Assembly: GCA_903944255.1 (NCBI GenBank) | Contig: CAJARE010000213.1 | Location: forward strand, 1 to 17,272 | Direction of reading: 5' to 3' | DNA from: an uncultured beta proteobacterium | GTDB lineage: Bacteria > Pseudomonadota > Gammaproteobacteria > Burkholderiales > Burkholderiaceae | DNA: 17,272 nucleotides | Part shown: in pieces, positions 6,901 to 14,368 of the stretch | Numbering within the stretch: position 1 is the stretch's first letter | Layout of the letters: every line of letters starts with the position of its first letter | Program-made: the position numbers and the translations under genes | Notes under the pieces: generated by a model | Seen by the model: the letters and a program-made list of their open reading frames with translations, nothing else | Told to the model about the DNA's origin: nothing | Databases searched by the model: none

Positions 6901-7755
6901 ATGAAAGCCGCAGCATTTGATTATGTAAAGCCAAAGGCCTTGCCAGAGGCTCTTTCTTTATTGGCGGAAGCAGGAGAGGACGCGCGTCTTATTGCGGGTG
7001 GCCAAACCTTACTGGCCACTTTAAATATGCGTCTTTCAGAACCAAGTATCCTCATTGATATCACTGATATTAGTGAGCTGAAAGGCATTGCATTGCTCGG
7101 CGATCATTTGCGAATTGGTGCATTGGTTACCCATACTGAGATAGAAGATTCGGAGCTGATCGCTAAACATGCGCCCTTACTAAAAGCTGCAGCGCCTCAT
7201 ATTGCGCATCGCGCTATTCGGAATTTAGGTACCTGGGGTGGCTCATTAGCGTATGGAGATCCTGCAGCTGAATGGCCTGCGTGTAGTCTCACATTAGATA
7301 CCGTCATGATTATTCATGGGCCCGCAGGGGAGCGTCGAATTTCTGCACAAGACTTTTTTATTGACCTGTATACAACATCACTTGAGCCTGATGATATTTT
7401 AGTCGCCACTGAAATTCCGATTGCGAGTAGCAATCAAGTTTTTTATTTTCATGAGTTAGCTAGACGCCATGGAGATTATGCGGTTGCTGGATTAGCAGCC
7501 GTGGCGAAGAAGCAGGGTGATGTATTGACTGACTGTGCCTTTACTTTTTTCTCAGTTGGCGCTACGCCAGTCATGGCAAGCCAAGCTCAGGATATTGTTA
7601 ATGGCCAAGTAGTGAACCCAGATTTAATTGCAAGAGCAGTTAGCGCTGCACGATCTGAAATTGAAGCCATTGCAGATATCACCAACAGTGCAGAAGCTAA
7701 ACAACATTTAATCGGCGTACTGCTTGAGCGCGGCCTTAAGCATATGGTTGCCTGA
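6901..7755 (+). CDS. Molybdenum hydroxylase FAD-binding subunit (CoxM/XdhB-like)
   Basis: Medium subunit that passes electrons from the Fe-S subunit to an acceptor through FAD. The 284 residues show the two FAD-binding motifs of the family: LIAGGQTLLATLNMRL (30-45) and IRNLGTWGGSLAYGDPAAEWPA (107-127), followed by a C-terminal CO_deh_flav_C-type domain. Length is normal. The ATG is preceded by a strong GGAGGAGA. It lies 37 bases after coxG and 28 bases before the Fe-S subunit gene. The TWGG and WPA tryptophans replace more usual small or hydrophobic residues around the flavin motifs, mild divergence. The gene symbol is left blank because the enzyme is not CO dehydrogenase. Confidence 0.94.
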   Translation: MKAAAFDYVKPKALPEALSLLAEAGEDARLIAGGQTLLATLNMRLSEPSILIDITDISELKGIALLGDHLRIGALVTHTEIEDSELIAKHAPLLKAAAPHIAHRAIRNLGTWGGSLAYGDPAAEWPACSLTLDTVMIIHGPAGERRISAQDFFIDLYTTSLEPDDILVATEIPIASSNQVFYFHELARRHGDYAVAGLAAVAKKQGDVLTDCAFTFFSVGATPVMASQAQDIVNGQVVNPDLIARAVSAARSEIEAIADITNSAEAKQHLIGVLLERGLKHMVA

Positions 7756-7783
7756 TATATCAAATAAGAATGCGGAGACCTTT

Positions 7784-8293
7784 ATGAGCCTCAAGAAAAG
7801 AATTTCACTGACAGTCAATGGGCTGCCAGTTATTGCAGATGTGGAGCCACGTACCCATTTAGTCGATTTTTTGCGTGAAGAGTTGCATTTAAAAGGACCT
7901 CATCTAGGATGCGAGCAAGGCGCTTGTGGTGCATGCACTGTTAAGGTTGATGGTCAAATTATTCGTGGCTGCCTATACCTAGCAATTCAAGCGGATGGTA
8001 GTCAAGTAGAGACGGTAGAGGGTTTAACAAAAAGCGGCGTCTTGGCGGATCTTCAAGAATCATTTATGCGGCGTAATGCCATGCAATGTGGCTTTTGCTC
8101 TTCAGGAATGCTTTTGGCTGCTGCAGAGTTAATTGAAAAGCGACCCAAGGCGACTCGTGAGGAAGTGCGTGAGTGGATTTCGGGTAATTATTGTCGTTGT
8201 ACCGGTTACCACTCAATAGTAGATGCCATCGTTGATGTGTTAGTTGCGCGTGCCAGTGGCCAAAAAATTAAACCAGTGATTGCTCACGCTTAA
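7784..8293 (+). CDS. Molybdenum hydroxylase [2Fe-2S] subunit (CoxS/XdhA N-terminal-like)
   Basis: Small subunit carrying two [2Fe-2S] clusters between the Mo site and FAD. With the start at 7784 it is 169 residues. The plant-ferredoxin cluster ligands are C43, C48, C51 and C63 (GCEQGACGACTV, then RGCL). The second cluster is bound by C102, C105, C137 and C139 (MQCGFCSSGM and NYCRCTGYHSIVDAI), a hallmark of the family. All eight cysteines are present, so it should be functional. GGAG lies six bases before this ATG; a 20-residue longer in-frame reading would overlap the FAD gene and is unlikely. Confidence 0.95.
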   Translation: MSLKKRISLTVNGLPVIADVEPRTHLVDFLREELHLKGPHLGCEQGACGACTVKVDGQIIRGCLYLAIQADGSQVETVEGLTKSGVLADLQESFMRRNAMQCGFCSSGMLLAAAELIEKRPKATREEVREWISGNYCRCTGYHSIVDAIVDVLVARASGQKIKPVIAHA

Positions 8294-8313
8294 TTAATTT
8301 AGGAAAACGCATT

Positions 8314-10710
8314 ATGAATAAGCCAAGTGATTTGAAGGGACTGGTTCTTGATCCAGTGACAAATGACCAACGCTACATTGGCGTTAGTGAGCCAAGGCAT
8401 GGAGCCCGCCGCCTTTTAGAAGGACAGGGTACCTATATTGATGATATTAAGTTGCCACGGATGGGGCACGTTGTTTATTGGCGCTCGCCTGTTGCACACA
8501 TGAAGATAGGCAAGATTCATCAAGAGCAGGCTAGAAAGATGCCGGGCGTTTTGATGGTGGTCGATGGTGTTGAGATGGCGAAAATTTGCAAACCTTGGGT
8601 TGCTACCTTGGGGCACTTACCCGGCATGAAGTCAGCACCACAATATGCTTTGGCAATTGACCGCGCATGCTGGCAAGGCGAGCCGGTGGTGGCGGTAGTT
8701 GCCGAAACCCGTGCACAAGCCGAGGATGCTCTGCAACTTATTGAAGTGGAGTGGGAAGAGTTGCCTGCCGTAGTCTCCATGGAGTCTGCTTTAGATCCAA
8801 AAACGCCAGTCATACATCCAGAGCTTGGTGATAATTTATGTTTTACCCGTACCCTAGATGTTGGTAATGTGGATGAAGTATTTGCAAATGCTGATGTAGT
8901 TGCAGAGGCTACCTTTGGCTTTGGTCGACACACTGGCGTTACTCTTGAGCCTCGCTGTCAAATTGCAGATTACAACCCAGGTGATAAGCGTTTAACTGTG
9001 TATCACTCCCAGCAAGCACCACATATGATGCAAGATTTATATTGCCGTCAATTTGGCTTATCTGAATCCGATGTGCATGTCATTTGTAAGGATGTTGGGG
9101 GTTCATTCGGCATTAAGGTTCATGCATACCCAGATGACTTTGCGACAGTTGGTTTGGCGATGATGCTTGAGCGGCCAGTAAAGTTTGTGGCAGACCGTCT
9201 TGAATCCTTTACTAGCGACATTCATGCAAGAGAACATCGTATTAAAGGGCGTATTGCTGCGAATAAAGCAGGCGATATTTTGGCCTTTGAGATCGATGAT
9301 TTAACTGCCATTGGCCCTTATTCGATGTTTCCTAGAACCAGTGCGATTGAAGGCAATCAAGTAGTGAACTTGGTGGGCGGTCCTTACAAACATCAGCACT
9401 ACCGAGCTAAATTAGACGTAGTCTTTCAGAATAAAACACCTACTTGCCAATACCGAGGAGTGGGTCATCCGATTGCATGCGCGGTGACAGAGGGTTTGGT
9501 TGATTTAGCAGCACAAAAACTACAGATGGATCCTTTGGAGTTTCGCAAGCGAAATGTCATTCCCGATGACGCCTATCCCTGCTCTGGAATTTCAGGGATT
9601 AAGCTCGAAGTTTTATCGCATGAGCAATGCTTGCGTACGATTGAAAAAATGATGAACTATTCTGCCCTGCGTAAGGAGCAAGAGCAATTACGTCAACAGG
9701 GTATTTATCGCGGCATTGGCTTTGCCACACTCATTGAGTTAACTAATCCAAGCCCTGCTTTTTATGGTGTAGGCGGCGCACGGATTGCTTCACAGGATGG
9801 CGCAACTGTTCGCTTGGATCCAAGTGGTGTGGTATCAGTATTGATCGGCGTTGGCGAGCAGGGGCAGGGTACAGAGGGTATTTATGCCCAAATTGCGGCA
9901 GATGCAGTAGGTGTCTCGATTAATCAGGTTCGCATCGTCACTGGTGATACTGATGTTACGCCTTATGGCGGAGGTACTTGGGCTTCTCGCGGTGCTGGTG
10001 TTGGTGGCGAGGCTGTATTGCTGGCTTGCCAAGCTTTACAAGAAAATATTCTGAAACTCGCAGGCGTTATTTTGAATCGACCTACTTCTGAGTTATCGAT
10101 TCGACGAGGATATGTCTTGGATAAGACAACGGGTGAACAATTATTGCCATTTGGTGAGATTGGTCGCATCGGTTATTTCCGAACGGATACTTTGCCTGCC
10201 GGATTTTCAGCTGACTTGATGGTAACGCGGCACTACACTCAAAAAGAATACCCCTTCATCTTTACGAACGGTGTTCAAGCCTCATATGTTGAGGTTGATC
10301 CAGAAACAGGATTTGTAAAATTACTCAAGCATTGGGCTGTTGAAGATTGCGGGCGCGTTCTTAATCCGATGTTGGTTGATGAGCAAGTGCGTGGAGCGAT
10401 TGTTCAGGGTATCGGTGGTGTGTTATTTGAAGAGTGTCTCTATGACGAGAGTGGTCTGCTGAGAAATGGCAGCATGGCTGACTATCTTGTACCCATGGCA
10501 AATGAAATGCCTGATATCGAAGTAGCTCACGTAGAAACACCCACTCAGTCGTCTAAGCTTGGTGCAAAAGGGGCTGGTGAAGCTGGGACAGCAGGCGCTC
10601 CCGGGGCCGTCCAAAACGCGATCAATGATGCCTTGGCGCCTTTCAATGTTTCGGTTTTTGATCAACCCATTACATCTGAAAAGATTTTACGGGCGCTTAA
10701 AAAGATCTAA
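8314..10710 (+). CDS. Molybdenum hydroxylase large (molybdopterin-cytosine-dinucleotide) subunit, form II CoxL-like
   Basis: Catalytic subunit of a xanthine dehydrogenase-family enzyme, 798 residues, close to the usual length. Domains: an N-terminal aldehyde oxidase/xanthine dehydrogenase a/b hammerhead (about 25-150), then the long Mo-cofactor-binding part. Seen: GGSFGIK (262-268), the substrate-loop position QYRGVGHP (379-386), GEQGQGTEG (514-522), and GAKGAGEAGTAGAP (750-763) with the expected catalytic glutamate E756. True aerobic CO dehydrogenases carry VAYRCSFR in the loop; form II homologues usually have AYRGAGR. This one has neither the cysteine nor the usual R at the last loop position, so CO oxidation is very unlikely and hydroxylation of an organic ring or aldehyde is expected. 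Insertion chaperone genes (xdhC/coxDEF type) are not in the window. Confidence 0.94.
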   Translation: MNKPSDLKGLVLDPVTNDQRYIGVSEPRHGARRLLEGQGTYIDDIKLPRMGHVVYWRSPVAHMKIGKIHQEQARKMPGVLMVVDGVEMAKICKPWVATLGHLPGMKSAPQYALAIDRACWQGEPVVAVVAETRAQAEDALQLIEVEWEELPAVVSMESALDPKTPVIHPELGDNLCFTRTLDVGNVDEVFANADVVAEATFGFGRHTGVTLEPRCQIADYNPGDKRLTVYHSQQAPHMMQDLYCRQFGLSESDVHVICKDVGGSFGIKVHAYPDDFATVGLAMMLERPVKFVADRLESFTSDIHAREHRIKGRIAANKAGDILAFEIDDLTAIGPYSMFPRTSAIEGNQVVNLVGGPYKHQHYRAKLDVVFQNKTPTCQYRGVGHPIACAVTEGLVDLAAQKLQMDPLEFRKRNVIPDDAYPCSGISGIKLEVLSHEQCLRTIEKMMNYSALRKEQEQLRQQGIYRGIGFATLIELTNPSPAFYGVGGARIASQDGATVRLDPSGVVSVLIGVGEQGQGTEGIYAQIAADAVGVSINQVRIVTGDTDVTPYGGGTWASRGAGVGGEAVLLACQALQENILKLAGVILNRPTSELSIRRGYVLDKTTGEQLLPFGEIGRIGYFRTDTLPAGFSADLMVTRHYTQKEYPFIFTNGVQASYVEVDPETGFVKLLKHWAVEDCGRVLNPMLVDEQVRGAIVQGIGGVLFEECLYDESGLLRNGSMADYLVPMANEMPDIEVAHVETPTQSSKLGAKGAGEAGTAGAPGAVQNAINDALAPFNVSVFDQPITSEKILRALKKI

Positions 10711-10737
10711 GCATCAGCCTGTTCTTAAGAGTCTTGG

Positions 10738-10765
10738 TGCATACCCCACTCCAATGGGGTATGCA
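10738..10765. other. Perfect 11-bp hairpin downstream of the Mo hydroxylase operon
   Basis: TGCATACCCCA (10738-10748) and TGGGGTATGCA (10755-10765) are exact reverse complements around the loop CTCCAA. The stem is strong, but no T run follows on either strand, so it is not a standard intrinsic terminator. It may stabilise the 3' end of the operon mRNA, assist factor-dependent termination, or be a protein site ahead of the next gene. Confidence 0.6.
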
Positions 10766-10838
10766 TATCCTGTAACATCAAGTTCTAATGCCCCTTAAGG
10801 GTTTGACTTCTATTAACTTGAACGGTATTGAAAGAGAT

Positions 10839-11615
10839 ATGTCCACATTAAAAGGTAAAACAGCGCTGGTGACTGGCTCAACCAGCGGTATTGGTTTAGG
10901 AATGGCTGTGGCATTGGCTAAGCAAGGCGCCAATATTATGGTGAATGGTTTTGGGGACAAAGATGCTGCTATAGCCCAGATCAAATCTTACGGTGTAGAA
11001 GTGGACTATCACGGTGCTGATATGAGTAAGCCTGCTGAAATCGAAGAGCTTATTCAATACACTGAAAAGCGTTTCGGTTCTTTGGATATTTTGGTCAATA
11101 ACGCTGGTATTCAACATACCGCAAATATTGAAGACTTTCCCACAGAAAAATGGGATGCCATTATCGCGATTAACTTGAGCTCTGCATTTCACACGACGCA
11201 CCATGCACTTCCTGGTATGAAAAAGCGTAATTGGGGGCGGATTATTAATATTGCATCGGTCCATGGTTTGGTGGCTTCAACACAAAAGTCTGCTTATGTA
11301 GCCGCTAAGCATGGCCTGGTTGGTTTAACCAAGGTAACTGCTTTAGAAAATGCCCGCACGGGTATTACCTGTAATGCAATTTGTCCTGGCTGGGTGCTCA
11401 CACCTTTAGTTCAAAAGCAGGTCGATGCTCGCGCAGAACGAGAGAGTATTTCTAATGATGCTGCGAAGCAGGCTTTAGTTTCGGAGAAGCAGCCTTCGGG
11501 AGAATTTGTAACTCCTGAGCAGCTAGGGGCTTTAGCTGTATTTCTTTGTGGCCAAGACGCCTCTGAGATTCGAGGCGTGGCTTGGAATATGGATGGTGGT
11601 TGGGCTGCGCAATAA
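10839..11615 (+). CDS. bdhA: 3-hydroxybutyrate dehydrogenase (SDR family)
   Basis: NAD-dependent cytoplasmic enzyme interconverting (R)-3-hydroxybutyrate and acetoacetate, usually in polyhydroxybutyrate or ketone-body turnover. With the start at 10839 it has 258 residues, the family norm. Seen: cofactor motif TGSTSGIGLGMA from residue 11, NNAGIQHTANIEDFP, the catalytic serine in NIASVHGLVAS, YVAAK with catalytic Tyr and Lys, and the C-terminal VAWNMDGGWAAQ. The motifs IQH, PGWVLTPLVQKQ and SEKQPSGEFVTPEQLG are typical of bacterial 3-hydroxybutyrate dehydrogenases. An ATG 51 bases upstream is in frame but would add a non-conserved extension; a GAAAGAGA stretch precedes the chosen ATG. It is separated from the Mo hydroxylase gene by 128 bases, so it may have its own promoter. 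Confidence 0.95.
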   Translation: MSTLKGKTALVTGSTSGIGLGMAVALAKQGANIMVNGFGDKDAAIAQIKSYGVEVDYHGADMSKPAEIEELIQYTEKRFGSLDILVNNAGIQHTANIEDFPTEKWDAIIAINLSSAFHTTHHALPGMKKRNWGRIINIASVHGLVASTQKSAYVAAKHGLVGLTKVTALENARTGITCNAICPGWVLTPLVQKQVDARAERESISNDAAKQALVSEKQPSGEFVTPEQLGALAVFLCGQDASEIRGVAWNMDGGWAAQ

Positions 11616-11643
11616 GATCCTAGCTGGCTTCCTGATACAGTAT

Positions 11644-11674
11644 CAGCCGGGTAATTTACTCGGCTGTAATTTTT
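11644..11674 (+). terminator. Intrinsic terminator after bdhA
   Basis: CAGCCGGGTA (11644-11653) pairs with TACTCGGCTG (11657-11666), with one G-T wobble, and is followed by TAATTTTT. It is oriented for the bdhA transcript. The stem overlaps the last codons and stop of the convergent receptor gene. A second exact dyad CTGATAC-A-GTATCAG (11632-11646) abuts and shares its CAG. Confidence 0.7.
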
Positions 11675-12636
11675 CTATCGGTAATAATTTTGCCCCAAGT
11701 GGCAGATTGACTTGCAATGTATTTAGCAAGGTCTTCACGACTTCCTGGATTGGGAGTTAAGCCATGTTCAGACAATTGTTTATTAATTACTTTGTCATTG
11801 AGTACTGCAACTAAGGCTTTATTCCACTTTTCTAAAATCACATCCGGTGTTTTGCCTGGAGCTACAAAAGCATACCAATTGTCTGCATCAAAGCCAGGAA
11901 AACCTGATTCAGAGATGGTGGGAATATTGGGTAGGGTAGGGGCACGCTTTAATCCAGTGGTCGCGATCGCAATGAGTTTGCCATTCTTAATATAAGGATC
12001 GGCGGTGGCTAAACCAGCATAGTATGAAGAAATCCGTCCACCAAGAAGATCTATCATTGCAGGACTGCCGCCCTTGTAGGGAACGTGTACTGTATCAATG
12101 TCGGCACGTGCATTCAATAGTTCTCCCTGAAGATGAGAGGCAGAGCCGCTTCCAGTAGAGGCGAATGTAATCTTGCCTGGATTCTTTTTGGCCATTGCAA
12201 TATATTCTTTGAAATTTTTCACACCCAATTCAGGAATCACAACCAGCACATTGGGAAAGGTAACGCCCATGGTGAGGGGTGCTAAATCTTTTTGAGGATC
12301 GTAAGGCAACTTCATGAGGTTTGGTGCGATTGAAAGTGGTCCAATTGAGCCAAATAAAATCACTGATCCATCTGGCGCAGCATTTGCAGTGAAGGCATGT
12401 GCAATATTGCCACCAGCTCCTGGTTTGTTATCCACAATGACATTTTGACCCAAGTCCTCACTAAGCTTTTTGGCAATCAGACGTGCAGCAGTATCTGCTG
12501 AGCCTCCAGGCGCAAATCCAACCACCATCGTGATGGTTTTCTTTGGTGGAAATTCTTGAGCGTATCCTGTTGATGAAAGGCTCAAGATCGAAAGAATCAG
12601 TGTGATGAATACTTTATTCAGTTGAATTAATTGCAT
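11656..12636 (-). CDS. Bug/TctC-family periplasmic solute receptor (tripartite tricarboxylate transporter type)
   Basis: Extracytoplasmic receptor for an organic acid or similar solute. The 326 residues begin with a Sec signal peptide (hydrophobic VFITLILSILSLSSTGYAQ, cleavage near residue 26), then PKKTITMVVGFAPGGSADTAARLIA, the hallmark N-terminus of the Bug family. VPYKGGSPAMIDLLGG and the C-terminal segment are also typical. No TctA/TctB membrane partner lies nearby, which is common for the large Bug families of Burkholderiales. It starts 24 bases after the HMG-CoA-lyase-family gene on the same strand and probably shares its transcript, so the ligand may be a precursor of that enzyme's substrate (inference). 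Confidence 0.93.
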   Translation of the reverse strand: MQLIQLNKVFITLILSILSLSSTGYAQEFPPKKTITMVVGFAPGGSADTAARLIAKKLSEDLGQNVIVDNKPGAGGNIAHAFTANAAPDGSVILFGSIGPLSIAPNLMKLPYDPQKDLAPLTMGVTFPNVLVVIPELGVKNFKEYIAMAKKNPGKITFASTGSGSASHLQGELLNARADIDTVHVPYKGGSPAMIDLLGGRISSYYAGLATADPYIKNGKLIAIATTGLKRAPTLPNIPTISESGFPGFDADNWYAFVAPGKTPDVILEKWNKALVAVLNDKVINKQLSEHGLTPNPGSREDLAKYIASQSATWGKIITDRKITAE

Positions 12637-12660
12637 GATGATGTCTCGTGTGTATTCGTT

Positions 12661-13605
12661 TTAGGGTTGACAGGGAGCGATATGAAGATTATCTACTTTT
12701 CCAGCCATTAATAACTGACTGGGTAAGGTACGACCAATTAAAGTTTGTAAATCTTGAGAACATGCCAGTAGTGTATCAATGTCCATATGGGTATCAAAAC
12801 CCATTAGATCAAACATGTGGACTAATTCTTCAGTGCAAATATTGCCTGTGGCACCTGGCGCATACGGACAGCCACCCAGACCGCCTAAGGAAGAATCAAA
12901 TCGATCAATACCACTATTCACTGCTGACAGTGCATTGGCAATACCCATCCCTCTCGTATTATGAAAATGTAGGGTCCATTGCAATCGAGGATACTTATTT
13001 TGCACGGCTTGGCATACCGTCTGAACTTGAGCGGGGTTTGCCATGCCAGTGGTATCGCAAATAGTAATGCCTCTCACGCCTGCTGCTGCAAAACGATCAA
13101 CCCAATACATCAGATCAGTGAGTGAAGTTATTCCAGTCATAGGACAGCCAAAGCTTGTCGAAAGAGAAATATTGACCGGTATCTTCTGTTGATGAGCTAA
13201 TTCAATAACAGAGCTTAAAGCCTTAAAGGAGTCTTCTCGTCCCATCTTGAGGTTAGCTAGATTATGAGCTTCGCTGACTGACATCACTAGATTAAATTCA
13301 TCAACACCCACATAGACTGCACGCTCAGCACCTTTCAGGTTTGGTATTAGGACCGTATATTCCACGTCGGGAAATCGATCGATTCCCTTCATGACTGCTT
13401 CTGCATCAGCCAACATCGGTATTGCTTTTGGGCTGGTAAAAGAGGTCACTTCAATTTTGGCGTAACCAGCCCGACTCAAGCGATTAATGAGAGCAATTTT
13501 TTCTTCAGTGGGGATAAAAGCCTTTTCTGCCTGAAATCCGTCCCGAGTGACAACCTCCTGAATATGGAGTTTTTTGGTATTTTGGTGTAGATGGGGGCTA
13601 CTCAT
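12661..13605 (-). CDS. Hydroxymethylglutaryl-CoA lyase family protein
   Basis: Aldolase-type TIM-barrel lyase. The classic reaction splits HMG-CoA into acetyl-CoA and acetoacetate; some homologues cleave related branched acyl-CoAs. The 314 residues carry the catalytic R21-D22 (VVTRDGFQAE), D184 (ICDTTG), metal ligands H213 and H215 (LHFHN), and active-site C246 in GGLGGCPYAPGATGN, all in family register. The N-terminal motif is EVVTRDGFQAE in place of EVGPRDGLQNE of canonical HMG-CoA lyases, placing it in a divergent group. No clear ribosome-binding site precedes the ATG. It is upstream of the Bug receptor gene and not accompanied by a CoA transferase or ligase in the window. The lyase fold is secure; the substrate is less so. 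Confidence 0.88.
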   Translation of the reverse strand: MSSPHLHQNTKKLHIQEVVTRDGFQAEKAFIPTEEKIALINRLSRAGYAKIEVTSFTSPKAIPMLADAEAVMKGIDRFPDVEYTVLIPNLKGAERAVYVGVDEFNLVMSVSEAHNLANLKMGREDSFKALSSVIELAHQQKIPVNISLSTSFGCPMTGITSLTDLMYWVDRFAAAGVRGITICDTTGMANPAQVQTVCQAVQNKYPRLQWTLHFHNTRGMGIANALSAVNSGIDRFDSSLGGLGGCPYAPGATGNICTEELVHMFDLMGFDTHMDIDTLLACSQDLQTLIGRTLPSQLLMAGKVDNLHIAPCQP

Positions 13606-13763
13606 ATGGATATATAGATTTGATGCCCTAAAGGGAGCTTGTGTCTCTATTTTAAGTAAGATTTCACAAATATTGCCTGAACAAACAAAAAAGCCAGAAT
13701 AGTCTATAGTTATCGCAAAATACCGTATATTTTTATAGGCTTAAGTCATTAAAAGGAACAAAA

Positions 13764-14342
13764 ATGGAACATACCTTACCTCAGTTGCCCTACGCTCTCG
13801 ATGCTTTGGCTCCCTACATCTCTAAGGAAACCTTGGAATATCACTATGGCAAACATCATCAAACCTATGTGACGAATTTAAATAATTTAATTAAGGGTAC
13901 GGACTTTGAAGCAGCTACCCTTGAAGAAATCGTTAAGAAATCAGCGGGTGGCGTATTTAACAATGCCGCTCAAGTCTGGAATCATACGTTTTACTGGATG
14001 GGAATGAAGCCAAACGGAGGGGGAGTTCCTACCGGCCCATTGGCTGATGCAATCAATGCTAAGTGGGGCTCATTTGATAAATTTAAGGAAGAGTTTACAA
14101 AGTGCGCCGTTGGTACCTTTGGATCGGGTTGGGCTTGGTTAGTTAAAAAGCCTGATGGAAGTCTTGATCTTGTTTCAACCAGCAATGCTGCTACTCCATT
14201 GACCACAGACTCAACACCTTTACTGACTTGTGATGTATGGGAGCATGCTTACTACATCGATACACGTAATGCCCGTCCAAAATACTTAGAAAACTTTTGG
14301 AACTTGGTTAACTGGGATTTTGCTAGCAAGAATTTTGCTTAA
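13764..14342 (+). CDS. sodB: Superoxide dismutase (Fe type)
   Basis: Cytoplasmic enzyme that dismutates superoxide to O2 and H2O2. The 192-residue protein has all four metal ligands in register: H27 (KETLEYHYGKHHQTY), H74 (VWNHTFYW), D157 and H161 (CDVWEHAYYID). Q70 before VWNH and the length match Fe-SODs rather than Mn-SODs. AAAAGGAA precedes the ATG. It starts divergently from the lyase gene across 158 bases, where no convincing promoter stands out. It is followed after 26 bases by a membrane-protein gene that is probably co-transcribed. Housekeeping oxidative-stress function, useful beside flavin and Mo oxidases. Confidence 0.97.
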   Translation: MEHTLPQLPYALDALAPYISKETLEYHYGKHHQTYVTNLNNLIKGTDFEAATLEEIVKKSAGGVFNNAAQVWNHTFYWMGMKPNGGGVPTGPLADAINAKWGSFDKFKEEFTKCAVGTFGSGWAWLVKKPDGSLDLVSTSNAATPLTTDSTPLLTCDVWEHAYYIDTRNARPKYLENFWNLVNWDFASKNFA

Positions 14343-14368
14343 TTGATGAGATCCTCAGAGAAAATTTT

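Noticed and set aside
6387..10710. Aerobic carbon monoxide dehydrogenase operon
   Set aside because: The subunits and CoxG look similar, but the large subunit lacks the VAYRCSFR loop with its active-site cysteine, so CO oxidation is not supported.
10803..10831. sigma70 promoter (TTGACT with 17-bp spacer) before bdhA
   Set aside because: The -10 position TATTGA matches only three of six bases and would leave almost no leader.
13606..13763. Promoter or operator between the lyase gene and sodB
   Set aside because: The region is A+T rich with several poor -10/-35 look-alikes; none is good enough to call.
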